Source of the DNA: Bog-756 sp963830165
GTDB lineage: Bacteria; Actinomycetota; Acidimicrobiia; Acidimicrobiales; RAAP-2
Direction of reading: 5' to 3'
Assembly: GCA_963830165.1 (NCBI GenBank)
Contig: CAWHKZ010000007.1
Span: forward strand, 62,001-126,000
Length of the DNA stretch: 64,000 bases
The position numbers and the translations under genes were made by a program. Positions 25,348 through 35,062 of this stretch are shown piece after piece. The number at the start of each line of letters is the position of its first letter. Position 1 is the stretch's first letter. The notes below the pieces were generated by a model. It did not search any database. It was not told the origin of the DNA and saw only the letters and a list, made by a program, of their open reading frames with translations.

Positions 25348-27620
25348 CGCAGCCGCGCACTGTTCCAGACGACGAACGACGAGGAGAGCGCCATGGCCGC
25401 GCCGGCGATCAGCGGGTTGAGGAGCCCGCACGCGGCGAGGGGGATCGCCGCCACGTTGTAGCAGAAGGCCCAGGCCAGGTTGCCCCGGATCGTGGTGAGC
25501 GTGCGCCGGGCGAGTCCGATGGCGGTGGCCACCACCCGCAGGTCGTCACGCATGATGATCAGGTCGGCGGCGTTCATGGCCACGTCGGTGCCCGACCCCA
25601 TGGCCAGTCCGAGGTCCGCGTGGACCAGTGCGGGGCTGTCGTTGACCCCGTCGCCCACCATGGCGACCGAACGACCCTCGGACTGGAGGCGTCGGATCAC
25701 CTCGACCTTGTCCTCCGGCCGCGCCTCCACGACGATGTCGTCGATGCCGACCGAACCGGCGACGGCGCGGGCCGCCGCGTCGGTGTCGCCGGTCAGGAGC
25801 ACGCAGTGCAGCCCGAGGGCCCGGAGCTCGCAGAGCGCGTCCCGGGCACTGGGTCGCACCTCGTCGGCCACCGCCAGGGCTCCGATGACGACCCCGTCGC
25901 GACCCACGAACACGGTCGTGCGCCCCTGTGACTCCCACTGCGCACATCGATCGGTCAGCGACGGGTCGATCGCCGCCGCCGGGACCCCGAGGAGGTCGAG
26001 CCTCCCGACGGCGATCCGGTGCCCGTCCACGACGCCCCGCGCTCCGAGTCCGGGCACGGCGACGAACTCGTCGATCCGGGGGAGCGCACCGAGTTCCTCC
26101 CGTGCCACGGCGGCGATGGCCCGGGCCACCACGTGCTCCGACGCTACCTCCAGCGCCCCCGCACACCGCATCAGGTCGCGGCGGGACACGCCGGGGGCGC
26201 CGAGTACACCGGTGACCGCCATGCGGCCCTCGGTGACGGTCCCCGTCTTGTCGAGCACGACGGTGTCGACGTGGTGGGAGGCCTCGAGCGCCCGGTAGCC
26301 CTTGAAGAAGATCCCGAGGCTGGCGCCCCGGCCGGAGGCGACGAGCATCGCCATCGGCGTCGCCAGGCCGAGTGCGCACGGGCAGGCGATGATGAGGACG
26401 GACAGGGCGGCGTTGAACGCCTGGTCCGTGGTGCCCCCCACCAGCAGCCACGCGGCGAGGGTGACCAGCGAGATGGCGATCACGGTGGGGACGAACACGG
26501 CGGCGATCCGGTCGGCCAGCCGCTGCACTCCCGCCTTCTCGTTCTGGGCGTCCTCGACGAGCCGCATCATCTGGGCGAGCTGCGTGTCGCGCCCGACCCT
26601 CGTGGCCCGGACGACCAGGCGGCCCCCGGCGGAGATCGTGCCGCCGATGACCGTGTCGCCGGGGCCCACCGCGACGGGCACCGCCTCCCCGGTCATCATG
26701 CTGCGGTCGATCTCGGACCGACCGTCCTCGACGGCGCCGTCGGTGCCCACGGTCTCACCGGGGCGCACCACGAAGCGGTCGCCCACCTCCAGGTCGCCGA
26801 CCGGGATCCGTCGTTCGAGGCCCAGGAAGTCGATCGCGGTCACTTCCTTCGCCCCCACGGCCGCCAGCGAACGCAGCGCACCGCCGGTCCGGCGGCGTGA
26901 CCAGGCTTCGAAGAACCGACCGGCCAGCAGGAACGTGGTGACCCCGGCGGCGACGTCCAGGTAGATCGCGCTTCCTCCCCGGTGGAAGACGACGGAGATG
27001 CCCGGCCGGGCCACGGCACCCGGCGCCTCCCAGAACATGGCGTGGATCGACCAGCCGGTGGCCGACAGGATGCCCAGCGAGACGAGGGTGTCCATGGTCG
27101 CGGCACCGTGCCGGAGGGATCGGAGGGCGGCCCGGTAGAACGGCCATGCAGCCCACGTCAGTACCGGCAGGGCCAGCAGGATCAGCAGCCACTGCCAGTG
27201 GGGGAACCGGGTGACGGGCACGAGCGAGAAGATGATCGAGAGGTCGCAGAGCGGCATGAACAGGAGTGCGGACACGAGGAGGCGCCATCCCAGGGAGCGC
27301 ACCCGCCGGTCGTCCTCGACGGAAGGGTCCGCCGGCAGACCGTGGTGGACGGAGGTGGCCGAATAGCCGGCCGATTCGATCTCCCCGATCAGATCGTCGA
27401 CGGTCGCATCCGACCGGACCAGGACCCGGGCGCGCTCGGATGCGTAGTTGACGCTCGCCTCGACCCCGTCGAGACCGTTGAGGCGGCGTTGGATCAGCGC
27501 CGCGCAGGCACCGCAGGTCATCCCGTCGATGGCCAGCGAGAACTCCCTCGTCGCCGGGGTCGGAACCCCGACGTCCGCCGCAGGGCCGTCGATCGGCAGC
27601 TGCGAATCCCTCGTGCTCAT
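25275..27620 (-). CDS. copA: Heavy-metal P1B-type ATPase (copper exporter type)
   Basis: 781 residues. An N-terminal heavy-metal domain has 'GMTCGACA' near residue 35. Then come eight helices, the actuator loop ('MMTGEAVPV'), the ion-site 'CPC' in 'IIACPCALGLATP', phosphorylation site 'DKTGT', an 'SEHVVA' variant of the SEHP motif, and the hinge 'GDGVNDSPAL'. CPC plus the CxxC N-domain indicate Cu(I) export by family knowledge. ATG 27620 is the first start inside the family boundary. Its position at the end of the oxidase island suggests copper homeostasis for oxidase assembly. Confidence 0.9.
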   Translation of the reverse strand: MSTRDSQLPIDGPAADVGVPTPATREFSLAIDGMTCGACAALIQRRLNGLDGVEASVNYASERARVLVRSDATVDDLIGEIESAGYSATSVHHGLPADPSVEDDRRVRSLGWRLLVSALLFMPLCDLSIIFSLVPVTRFPHWQWLLILLALPVLTWAAWPFYRAALRSLRHGAATMDTLVSLGILSATGWSIHAMFWEAPGAVARPGISVVFHRGGSAIYLDVAAGVTTFLLAGRFFEAWSRRRTGGALRSLAAVGAKEVTAIDFLGLERRIPVGDLEVGDRFVVRPGETVGTDGAVEDGRSEIDRSMMTGEAVPVAVGPGDTVIGGTISAGGRLVVRATRVGRDTQLAQMMRLVEDAQNEKAGVQRLADRIAAVFVPTVIAISLVTLAAWLLVGGTTDQAFNAALSVLIIACPCALGLATPMAMLVASGRGASLGIFFKGYRALEASHHVDTVVLDKTGTVTEGRMAVTGVLGAPGVSRRDLMRCAGALEVASEHVVARAIAAVAREELGALPRIDEFVAVPGLGARGVVDGHRIAVGRLDLLGVPAAAIDPSLTDRCAQWESQGRTTVFVGRDGVVIGALAVADEVRPSARDALCELRALGLHCVLLTGDTDAAARAVAGSVGIDDIVVEARPEDKVEVIRRLQSEGRSVAMVGDGVNDSPALVHADLGLAMGSGTDVAMNAADLIIMRDDLRVVATAIGLARRTLTTIRGNLAWAFCYNVAAIPLAACGLLNPLIAGAAMALSSSFVVWNSARLRHFPGIGPPGGVSPSDSLSKAGSR

Positions 27621-27766
27621 CCTCGCCGCCAGCGACGCGAGCAACTCCGGCCCGTCATGGGACGATCCTACGCGCCGGGTCGGAGTCGGGACCGGCCCGC
27701 CCCGCCGGTCCGCCGGCGGCCGGGATCCCGGCGGCGGGGCCAGCCGGGGAACGGCCCCGACAACGG

Positions 27767-27801
27767 GAAGACGCCCCGAACCGGAGGTTCGGGGCGTCTT
27801 C
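27767..27801 (-). terminator. Perfect 16-bp hairpin after tRNA-Leu
   Basis: Arms 27767-27782 and 27786-27801 are fully complementary with a 3-base loop. The hairpin lies 22 bases beyond the tRNA 3' end and 147 bases before copA. No U-tract follows, as is usual in high-GC actinobacteria. Confidence 0.8.
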
Positions 27802-27823
27802 TGCGTCGTGACGGACGACACGG

Positions 27824-27906
27824 TGCCCGGGGCGGGAGTCGAACCCGCACACCCTTTCGGATAGTGGATTTTGAGTCCACCGCGTCTGCCGTTCCGCCAC
27901 CCGGGC
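27824..27906 (-). tRNA. tRNA-Leu (anticodon CAA)
   Basis: Cloverleaf of 83 bases. The acceptor stem GCCCGGG/CCCGGGC is perfect, with discriminator A at 27824. The anticodon stem GTGGA/TCCAC encloses loop CTCAAAA, giving anticodon CAA. The variable arm is long (class II), and the T arm contains GGTTCGACTCC. The 3' CCA is not encoded. Confidence 0.95.
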
Positions 27907-27977
27907 CGGTGCGGTGCCGGTGCTGACGCTACCCGCGGCGGACCGGGCGTCCGCGCAACCCGGCGGCCCGTCGACCG

Positions 27978-27983
27978 TAGGCT
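27978..27983 (+). promoter_or_regulatory. -10 element (TAGGCT) for a probable leaderless menC
   Basis: TAGGCT ends 6 bases before ATG 27990; the same hexamer precedes trpC. Confidence 0.4.
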
Positions 27984-27989
27984 CAGCCC

Positions 27990-29212
27990 ATGGACGAGCC
28001 CGCCGCACTGTCACCCGGGCCGGGTTCGGCGGCGTGGCGGGGTCTCGGCTCGGCGGGCGGCCTCCGGCTGACCGCCGCCGAGCTCCTGCGGGTGGAGCTG
28101 CCCTTCCGTCGCCCGGTGGTCACGTCGGCGGGGACGCACCGTCGCCGCCCCCTGGTCCTCGTCCACCTGGTCTGCCTCGACGAGGACGGAACGGTGGTCG
28201 ACGGGTGGGGGGAGTGCGCCGCCCTGGCCGACACCACCTACGACGCCGAGGACGCGGACGCGGCCTGGGCGACCCTCGCCACCGACCTGCTTCCCGCCGT
28301 GGTCGGGGACGCCCGACGGCGCGGCAGCCTCGTCGCCGTGGGTGGACTGCCCGAGACCGCGGATCCGTCCGGGCGGCCGCTGGCCTGGTCGGCGCTCGAG
28401 ATGGCGGTCGGCGACGCCTGGCTCCGGTGGGCCGGCCGATCGCTCGCCGGCCTGCTCGGGGTCGGGGGCGCCCGGGTCGCGCCCGGAGCCGTCCTCGGCC
28501 TCCCGACCACGACCGAGGGACTGCGTGCGGACCTCGACCGCCTCGGGACGAGGGATACGCGCGGGCCAAGGTGAAGCTGGCCCCCGGCGTGGAGACCCTG
28601 CTCACCACCGCGCTGGCCGGCAGGCGGGGACAGGCCGTCCGTCCAGGTGGACGCCAACGGCGCCTACGGGCCCGCGACCGTCGCCGGACTGCACGCCCTC
28701 GACGGGCTCGGGCTGCTCTGCATCGAGCAGCCCCTCGGCCGCGACGACCTGGCCGGGCACCGCGCCTGGCCGCCCGCTCGACCACCCCGGTCTGCCTCGA
28801 CGGAGTCGCTCGACTCGCCGGCCCGGGTGGCCGAGGCGGTGTACCTGGGGAGCCTGCTCGGTGGTGTGCGTCAAGCCGGCCCGCCTCGGGGGAATCGGCG
28901 CCGCCCTCGACGTCGTCGACTGGTGCCGGCGCCGGCGGTGCCCTGGTGGATGGGCGGGATGTTCGAGTCGGGCTTCGCCCGCCGGGTGCACGGCACCCTG
29001 GCCGCCCTGCCCGGTCCCGTCTCCCCGGCGACCTGGCTCCACCCTCGACCTACCTGGCCGGGGACCTGGTCGGACCGTGACGGCCGCCGGAGCGACCCGG
29101 ACTCGGGCCACCTCGAGCTGGCCGTCCCGAGGGGCCGGGGGTGGGCCCGGCCCCCGACGGACTCGGGGCGGTCCTGGTCCGGAGGTCCCCGGTGGCGGTC
29201 GCCGACACCTGA
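27990..29212 (+). CDS. menC: o-Succinylbenzoate synthase (about nine frameshifts)
   Basis: Enolase-superfamily enzyme that dehydrates SHCHC to o-succinylbenzoate in menaquinone synthesis. The parts are all present but spread over three frames: the N-terminal cap 'ELPFRRPVVTSAGTHRRRP', the KxK motif 'AKVKLAPG', metal ligands in 'VDANGAYG', 'IEQPLGRDDLAG' and 'CLDES', and the later Lys in 'CVKPARLGGIGAALDVVDW', then 'PWWMGGMFESG'. Breaks lie near 28545, 28637, 28765, 28795, 28853, 28934, 29030, 29075 and 29140, each explained by one base. The corrected end is TGA 29212. Because conserved residues survive in every segment, I infer sequence errors rather than decay. The true MenC/dipeptide-epimerase distinction rests on these motifs. 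Confidence 0.78.
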
Positions 29213-29280
29213 AGGGGCGCACCGCCCTGGGGGAAACGGCATTCCTCGGATTTCCTGTGGGACGCGGCGGTCGGCATGCG

Positions 29281-29286
29281 TAGAAT
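29281..29286 (+). promoter_or_regulatory. -10 element (TAGAAT) for a probable leaderless gene
   Basis: TAGAAT, close to the -10 consensus, ends 9 bases before ATG 29296. Confidence 0.45.
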
Positions 29287-29295
29287 TGCCCTCCC

Positions 29296-29589
29296 ATGCA
29301 CCGGACCATCATCGAACGACGCCTGAGCGACGCCCACCAGCGGCTGGTCCGCGCCCGCGGCGAGCTCGCCGTCCTCGACGAGCAGCTCGTGGTGGTCAAC
29401 GAGATCGCCGACGACACCCGACTGCGGGCACTCGTGGCCGAGACGCCGGTGGCCGCCAAGGAGCACGACGAGGCCAGCCGGCAGGCATCGGCCATGCTGC
29501 GCACCCGTCAGGCCCTGGTCGAGCAGATCGCCGATCTGGAGCGGCGGCAGGACGATCTGCTCGAGCGGCTCGTGGTCGGACCCGGTTGA
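29296..29589 (+). CDS. Small coiled-coil protein
   Basis: 97 residues, almost entirely heptad-like and charged ('RLSDAHQRLVRARGELAVLD', 'RTRQALVEQIADLERRQDDL'). A long two-helix coiled coil is predicted. It has no Cys or membrane segment and I recognise no family. The clean frame, start and -10 element support a real gene. It lies between menC and the ANTAR regulator; its partner is unknown. Confidence 0.7.
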   Translation: MHRTIIERRLSDAHQRLVRARGELAVLDEQLVVVNEIADDTRLRALVAETPVAAKEHDEASRQASAMLRTRQALVEQIADLERRQDDLLERLVVGPG

Positions 29590-29742
29590 GGTCCGCCGTC
29601 GGGCAGTATGTGGGGCGGGCCGCCGGCGGTCCGAGCCCAGCCGTGACCGGCGGTCGACCCACCGTGGGCGACGCTCGCACCCCGGTGCAACAATCCCGAC
29701 CCAGGCAGGAGCACCCTACCCGTGGCAAGGAGCGAAGACATC

Positions 29743-30357
29743 ATGACCAGGCGTGTGGTCATCGCCGAGGACGAGGCGATCATCCGGCTGGATCTCAAGG
29801 AGATCCTGCTCGACGAGGGCTACGACGTGGTGGGGGAGACGGGACGTGGCGACGAGGCCGTCGAACTCGTCCGCACCCACCGGCCGGACCTGGTGATCCT
29901 CGACGTGAAGATGCCCGGCGCCGACGGCCTCCAGGCGGCCCGGGACATCCGCGACCTCGACATCAAGGTGGCCGTGCTGATCCTGACCGCCTTCAGCCAG
30001 CGCAACCTGATCGACGAGGCCCGTGACGCCGGCGTGGCCGCCTACCTCGTCAAGCCCTTCCAGCGCATCGAGCTCATCCCCGCCATCGACCAGGCCGTGG
30101 CCCGGTGCGAGCAGGAGTGGGCCATCGACGCCGACGCCCGCCAGGCGGTCGACGACGGGATCGTCGGCCAGCAGGCGATGGCCGAGGACAAGCTCGAGAC
30201 CCGCCGCCTCGTCGACGGGGCCAAGGGCGTGCTCATGGAGCGCCACGGCATGTCCGAGTCGGATGCCTTCAGCTTCGTCCAGAAGACGGCCATGGGCAGC
30301 CGCACCCGCATGGTCGACGTGGCCCGACAGGTACTCGAAGGGACGCTCGAGCCCTAG
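29743..30357 (+). CDS. pdtaR: ANTAR-domain response regulator (PdtaR-like)
   Basis: 204 residues. Receiver domain: acidic pair in 'VVIAEDEAIIRLDLKE', phospho-Asp in 'DLVILDVKMPGADG', Thr in 'LILTAFSQR' and Lys in 'AYLVKPFQR'. A helical linker leads to a C-terminal ANTAR domain ('RRLVDGAKGVLMERHGMSE') that binds tandem hairpins in RNA to prevent termination. ATG 29743 was chosen because GGAG lies about 10 bases upstream. Its place just before polA matches Rv1626 in M. tuberculosis. The partner kinase PdtaS is not nearby. Confidence 0.92.
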   Translation: MTRRVVIAEDEAIIRLDLKEILLDEGYDVVGETGRGDEAVELVRTHRPDLVILDVKMPGADGLQAARDIRDLDIKVAVLILTAFSQRNLIDEARDAGVAAYLVKPFQRIELIPAIDQAVARCEQEWAIDADARQAVDDGIVGQQAMAEDKLETRRLVDGAKGVLMERHGMSESDAFSFVQKTAMGSRTRMVDVARQVLEGTLEP

Positions 30358-30377
30358 GCCGGAGCAGACCACCCGCC

Positions 30378-33261
30378 ATGCCCACCGCCACGACGCCCAC
30401 CACCTCGGCCCCGGCCGGAGCGCGGCCCCTGCATCCTGCTCGACGGGATGTCCCTGGCCTTCCGGGCCTACTTCGCCCTGCCGGACACGCTGAAGACGAG
30501 TGCCGGGGTCACCACCAACGCCGTGCACGGATTCACCTCGATGGTCCTGAACCTGGTGCGGGACCACCATCCGGTGGGCCTGGCCGTGGCCTTCGACCTG
30601 CCCGGTGGCACGTTCCGGGACGAGATCGTCGACGACTACAAGGGCGGCCGGGACGAGACGCCGGCCGACCTGCCGCCCCAGTTCGAGATGATCCGCGAGG
30701 TGCTGGAGTCCCTGGCCATCCCGGTGCGTCGGCCGAGGGCTTCGAGGCCGACGACGTGCTGGCCACGCTGGCCTCCGAGGCCCGCGACCGGGGCCACCCG
30801 GTCATCATCGTGACCGGCGACCGCGACTCGTACCAGCTGGTCGAGGACCCCTACATCCGGGTCCTCTACAACCGGCGCGGGGTCAGCGACTACGCCCTGT
30901 ACGACGAGGCCGGCATCGAGGAGCGACCGGGGTCCGCCCGCACGAAGTACCCGCTGCTGGCCGCCTTGCGGGGTGACCCGTCGGACAACCTGCCCGGCGT
31001 GCCCGGGGTGGGGGAGAAGACGGCGGCCAAGCTGATCAACGAGTACGGCGACCTCGACACCCTCTACGCCCACCTCGACGCGCTGTCGCCCAAACTGCGC
31101 CAGAACCTGGCCGAGCACGCCGACCGGGTCCGGGTCAACGCCGAGGTGATCCCGCTCGTCCGCGACGTCCGCTCGACGTCCACGTCGACGACCTCGTGCT
31201 GGGCGGCTGGGACCACGAGGCGGCCCGCCAGGCCTTCGCCGCGCTCGAGATGAAGGGGGCCTGGACCCGCTTCGACTCGGCCCTGCGGCGACGGCCTGTT
31301 CGGCTCGCCGGCCGGCGGAGGTGCCGCCGGTTCCGCTGCCGGTGGCGGTGCGACGCAGGTCGAGGTCCCGGCCGGCGCCGAGGAGGGTCCGCCGTGGCTG
31401 GCCGACCCCGGCGTGCGCCGTGCCCGCCGACGTCGACCAGGCCTGCGCCGACCTCGAGGCCCTGTTCGCCACCGCCCGGGCCGGCACCGGCAACGTCGCC
31501 GCTCGCCCCGCTGTGGGAGGGCGATGCCGGACGCTCGCCGCTCCTGGCCCTGGCCCTGGTGGCCGAGGCGGCCGACGGCGGTCCGGCCGCCACGCCGGCC
31601 GTCTACCTCGGACCCCACGCCGGCGGTCACCTGCGTCGGCCGAGCGGCGGGTGCTGGCCGCTCCTGGCCGCACGGTTTCGGGCCTGACGGGGTGGGGGTC
31701 GTGGCCCACGACGCCAAGGAGCTGATGCGCACCTTGCTGCCCGCTCGGCGTGGACATCACCGGGCTGGTGACGACACGGCGGTGGCGGCCTACCTGCTCG
31801 ACCCGTCCGAGGACCACTACCGCCTCTCCGACCTGGCGCCCCGCCTGCTCGGGGTGTCCGTCGATGACGGGACCGGAGCGAAGGGCCAGGGTGCCTTTCT
31901 GCTGGAGGAGGCGACCGACACCGCATCCGACGCCCCCGTCGGGCTCGACCACGCGGGGCTGCGCCTGGTGCGCCTGGCCGCCGTGCTGGCCCGGATGCGG
32001 GCCCCGCTGCAGGCCGCGCTCGACGAGATCGGCGAGCAGCAGCTGTTCGTCGACATGGAGCGCCCGCTGGTGCGGGTGCTCGCCCGCATGGAGGTCGTGG
32101 GCATCCCGGTCGACCGCGAGGTGCTGCGGTCGATCAGCTGTCGAGCTCACCGCCGAATGCGCAGTCCCTCGAGGCCACCATGCACGAACTGGCCGGGGAC
32201 GCCGTTCAACGTCAACTCGGTCAAGCAGCTGCGCACCGTGCTCTACGAGCGACCTCGGCCTGCACCCCGGGCCGGAAGACCAAGACCGGCTACTCGACCG
32301 ACGCCCGGACGCTCGAGTCGCTGCGGGGCCAGCACCCCATCATCGAGGTCCTGCTCCGCTACCGCGAGGTCGAGAAGCTGCGGTCGACCTACGGCGAGTC
32401 CCTGGCCGCCGAGGTGGCGGCCGACGGCCGGATCCACGCCACCTTCCGCCAGACGGTGGCCCGGACGGGTCGCCTGTCGTCGGACCGTCCCAACCTCCAC
32501 AACATCCCGGTGCGGACCGACGAGGGCCGTCGGTTCCGCGAGGCGTTCGTCCCCTCGGAGGGCCGACGCCTGCTGGTCGCCGACTACGACCAGGTCGAGC
32601 TGCGGGCCATCGCCCACCTGTCGGGCGACCCGGGACTCACCGCCGCCTTCGCGGCGGGCGAGGACATCCACCGCACCGTGGCCGCCCGGGTGTTCGGGGT
32701 CGAGCGCGACGCGGTCACCCACGAACAGCGGTCGACGGCCAAGATGGTCTCCTACGGCCTGGCCTACGGCATGGAGGCCTACGGCCTGGCCCAGCGCCTG
32801 GCCGTCCCGGTGGAGGAGGCCAAGGGGATCCTCGACGCCTTCTTCGACGGCGTTCCCCTCGGTCCACGACTACATGGACCGGGCCGTGGCCGAGGCCCGG
32901 ACCAACGGGTACACGGTGACCTCGTTCGGCCGACGCCGTCCCCTGCCCGACCTCCTCTCCTCCAACCACCAGGTGCGCCAGGGGGCCGAGCGCCAGGCCA
33001 TGAACGCCGGGATCCAGGGGCTGGCCGCCGACCTGTTCAAGGTGGCCCTCATCCGGCTCGACTCCGGCCTGGAGGAGGGCGGCTACCGCTCCGACCTGGT
33101 CCTCCAGGTCCACGACGAGGTCCTGGTCGACGTCGACCCGGGCGAGGAGGACGGCCGTCGAGCGGCTCACCGAGACGGCTCTGACCGGCGCCGCCGAGCT
33201 CGACGTGCCGCTCAAGGTGGCCATGGCCTGGGGCTCCTCGTGGGCCGAGGCCAAGGGCTGA
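30378..33261 (+). CDS. polA: DNA polymerase I (about fifteen frameshifts)
   Basis: Repair and Okazaki-fragment polymerase. The 5'-3' exonuclease part shows 'LLDGMSLAFRAYFALP', 'FEADDVLATLA', 'VTGDRDSYQLV' and 'GDPSDNLPGVPGVGEKTA'. The middle region lacks clear 3'-5' exonuclease residues. The polymerase part has 'TGRLSSDRPNLHNIP', motif A 'LLVADYDQVELR', motif B 'RSTAKMVSYGLAYG' and motif C 'LQVHDEVLV'. These lie in all three frames. Breaks are recognisable near 30428, 30727, 31172, 31285, 31413, 31505, 31640-31670, 31745-31778, 32139-32268, 32856 and 33155. The corrected protein is about 960 residues. As polA with intact motifs is unlikely to be dead, I infer consensus errors. Confidence 0.88.
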
Positions 33262-33316
33262 GCCGGGCCCGACGCCCACCGCGGTCCTGACCTGCGACTC
33301 CTCCCGGCGCGTGGGG

Positions 33317-33322
33317 TAGGAT
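33317..33322 (+). promoter_or_regulatory. -10 element (TAGGAT) of rpsA
   Basis: TAGGAT lies 102 bases before the rpsA ATG. Transcription would begin near 33329, at the left edge of the palindrome at 33330-33348, leaving a leader of about 95 bases. Confidence 0.45.
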
Positions 33323-33329
33323 GGATCCC

Positions 33330-33348
33330 TGCCACAACGGTTGTGGCA
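33330..33348 (+). promoter_or_regulatory. 19-bp palindrome at the start of the rpsA leader
   Basis: TGCCACAACGGTTGTGGCA is a perfect palindrome around one central base. Placed at the expected transcription start, it could be a DNA operator or a 5'-terminal RNA stem used in S1 autoregulation. Confidence 0.5.
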
Positions 33349-33424
33349 CGTGTCTTGCCCGTTCCCGTGGCCGGTCGACCGGCCCCCGGGTGCGCACCTG
33401 TCCGGAAAGCGAGCTACCTACCTG

Positions 33425-34966
33425 ATGTCCGACACCCACGTCGTGCCCACCGGCACCGATCTGCTGTCCCCCGAGGCCATGGGCCACTTCGACGAGAACG
33501 GGGTGTACATCCCCCGTTCGATCACCGAGGACGACCTCGGTGGCGGTTCCCTCGAAGATGCCATGGCCGGCACCATCGTCGAGTTCGAGGACGGTGATCT
33601 CGTCGAGGGCACCGTCGTCAAGATCGACCGGGACGAGGTCCTGCTCGACATCGGCTTCAAGTCCGAGGGCGTGATCCCGGTCCGGGAGCTGTCCATCCGC
33701 AACGACGTCGACCCTTCCGAGATCGTCACCCTCGGCGAGGCCGTCGAGGCCCTCGTGCTCCAGAAGGAGGACAAGGAGGGCCGCCTGATCCTCTCGAAGA
33801 AGCGGGCCCAGTACGAGCGGGCCTGGGGCACCATCGAGAAGCTCAAGGAGGCCGACGAGGTCGTCACCGGCCCGGTCATCGAGGTCGTCAAGGGCGGGCT
33901 CATCGTCGACATCGGACTGCGTGGCTTCCTGCCGGCGTCGCTGGTCGAGCTGCGCCGTGTGCGCGAGCTGCAGCCCTACGTGGGCCGCACCATCGAGGCC
34001 AAGATCATCGAGCTCGACCGCAACCGCAACAACGTGGTGCTGTCGCGCCGGGCCTGGCTGGAGGAGACCCAGAAGGAGCAGCGGGGCGAGTTCCTCGTCA
34101 ACCTCAAGCCGGGCGAGCGTCGCCGCGGCGTGGTGTCCTCGGTCGTCAACTTCGGTGCCTTCGTGGACCTCGGCGGCATGGACGGACTCGTCCACGTGTC
34201 CGAGCTCTCCTGGAAGCACGTCGACCACCCGTCCTCGGTCGTGTCGGTCGGTGACGAGATCGACGTCGAGGTCCTGGACGTCGACCTGTCCAAGGAGCGC
34301 ATCAGCCTCTCGCTGAAGGCCACCCAGACCGACCCGTGGCAGGAGTTCGCCAACTCCCACCAGGTGGGCGAGCTGGTCTACGGCCGGATCACCAAGCTGG
34401 TGCCCTTCGGCGCATTCGTCCAGGTGGGCGACGGCATCGAGGGCCTGGTGCACATCTCGGAGATGGCCGGCCACCACGTCGACCTGCCCGAGCAGGTCGT
34501 CACCCCCGGCGAGGAGCTGTGGGTCAAGATCATCGACATCGACCTCCAGCGCCGCCGCATCAGCCTGTCGATCAAGCAGGCCGCCGAAGGTGGCGAGGTG
34601 TCCGAGGAGTACCGCGAGGCCTTCGGCGAGCACGCCTACGACGAAGAGGGCAACTACGTGGGCCCGGTCTTCGCTGAGACGGAGTTCACGCCGGAGACCG
34701 AGGCGCAGGCGGCCTGGGCCGACTACGTGGCCGAGCACGGGCCGACCGAGGGCGGTGAGCCCGTCGAGGGCGCACCGGTCGCTCCCGCAGCGTCCGAGGG
34801 CGCACCGGTCGACGCTGCACCGGTCGAGGCCGCACCCGCCGAGGCAGCTCCGGTCGAGGCCGCACCCGTGGCCGCTGCACCGGTCGACGCTGCACCGGTC
34901 GAGGCCGCACCGGTCGAGGCCGGGGCTGCACCCACCGAAGGGTCCGAGCCTCCGTCCGAGGCCTGA
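33425..34966 (+). CDS. rpsA: 30S ribosomal protein S1
   Basis: 513 residues. ATG 33425 gives the usual actinobacterial N-terminus. Four S1 (OB-fold) domains follow: near 45-115 ('GDLVEGTVVKIDRDEVLLDI'), 130-200, 215-290 ('RRGVVSSVVNFGAFVDLGGM') and 300-375 ('GELVYGRITKLVPFGAFVQV'). S1 recruits mRNA to the 30S subunit. After residue 425 the chain becomes a low-complexity acidic tail of Ala-Pro-Val-Glu-Ala units (about bases 34755-34945). The gene follows polA as in mycobacteria and, unlike polA, is free of frameshifts. A strong terminator follows. Confidence 0.97.
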   Translation: MSDTHVVPTGTDLLSPEAMGHFDENGVYIPRSITEDDLGGGSLEDAMAGTIVEFEDGDLVEGTVVKIDRDEVLLDIGFKSEGVIPVRELSIRNDVDPSEIVTLGEAVEALVLQKEDKEGRLILSKKRAQYERAWGTIEKLKEADEVVTGPVIEVVKGGLIVDIGLRGFLPASLVELRRVRELQPYVGRTIEAKIIELDRNRNNVVLSRRAWLEETQKEQRGEFLVNLKPGERRRGVVSSVVNFGAFVDLGGMDGLVHVSELSWKHVDHPSSVVSVGDEIDVEVLDVDLSKERISLSLKATQTDPWQEFANSHQVGELVYGRITKLVPFGAFVQVGDGIEGLVHISEMAGHHVDLPEQVVTPGEELWVKIIDIDLQRRRISLSIKQAAEGGEVSEEYREAFGEHAYDEEGNYVGPVFAETEFTPETEAQAAWADYVAEHGPTEGGEPVEGAPVAPAASEGAPVDAAPVEAAPAEAAPVEAAPVAAAPVDAAPVEAAPVEAGAAPTEGSEPPSEA

Positions 34967-35004
34967 TCACGGGCGGGCCCTAGCCCGCACCGCACGACAC
35001 GTAC

Positions 35005-35035
35005 CGACGATCGGCCCCTTGCGGGCCGATCGTCG
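35005..35035 (+). terminator. 13-bp hairpin between rpsA and the transporter operon
   Basis: Arms 35005-35017 and 35023-35035 are perfectly complementary with a 5-base loop. Lying between convergent genes, the stem can serve both strands. Confidence 0.8.
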
Positions 35036-35062
35036 TGTCCGAGCGCCCTCCGGGGGCGGGAC

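Noticed and set aside
27990..33261. menC and polA as decayed pseudogenes
   Set aside because: Catalytic residues are intact in every segment, polA is normally indispensable, and there is no nonsense or deletion decay beyond single-base shifts.
34755..34945. Ala-Pro-Val-Glu repeat DNA at the rpsA 3' end as a possible CRISPR or satellite array
   Set aside because: It is in frame, irregular in unit length, and encodes the acidic S1 tail.
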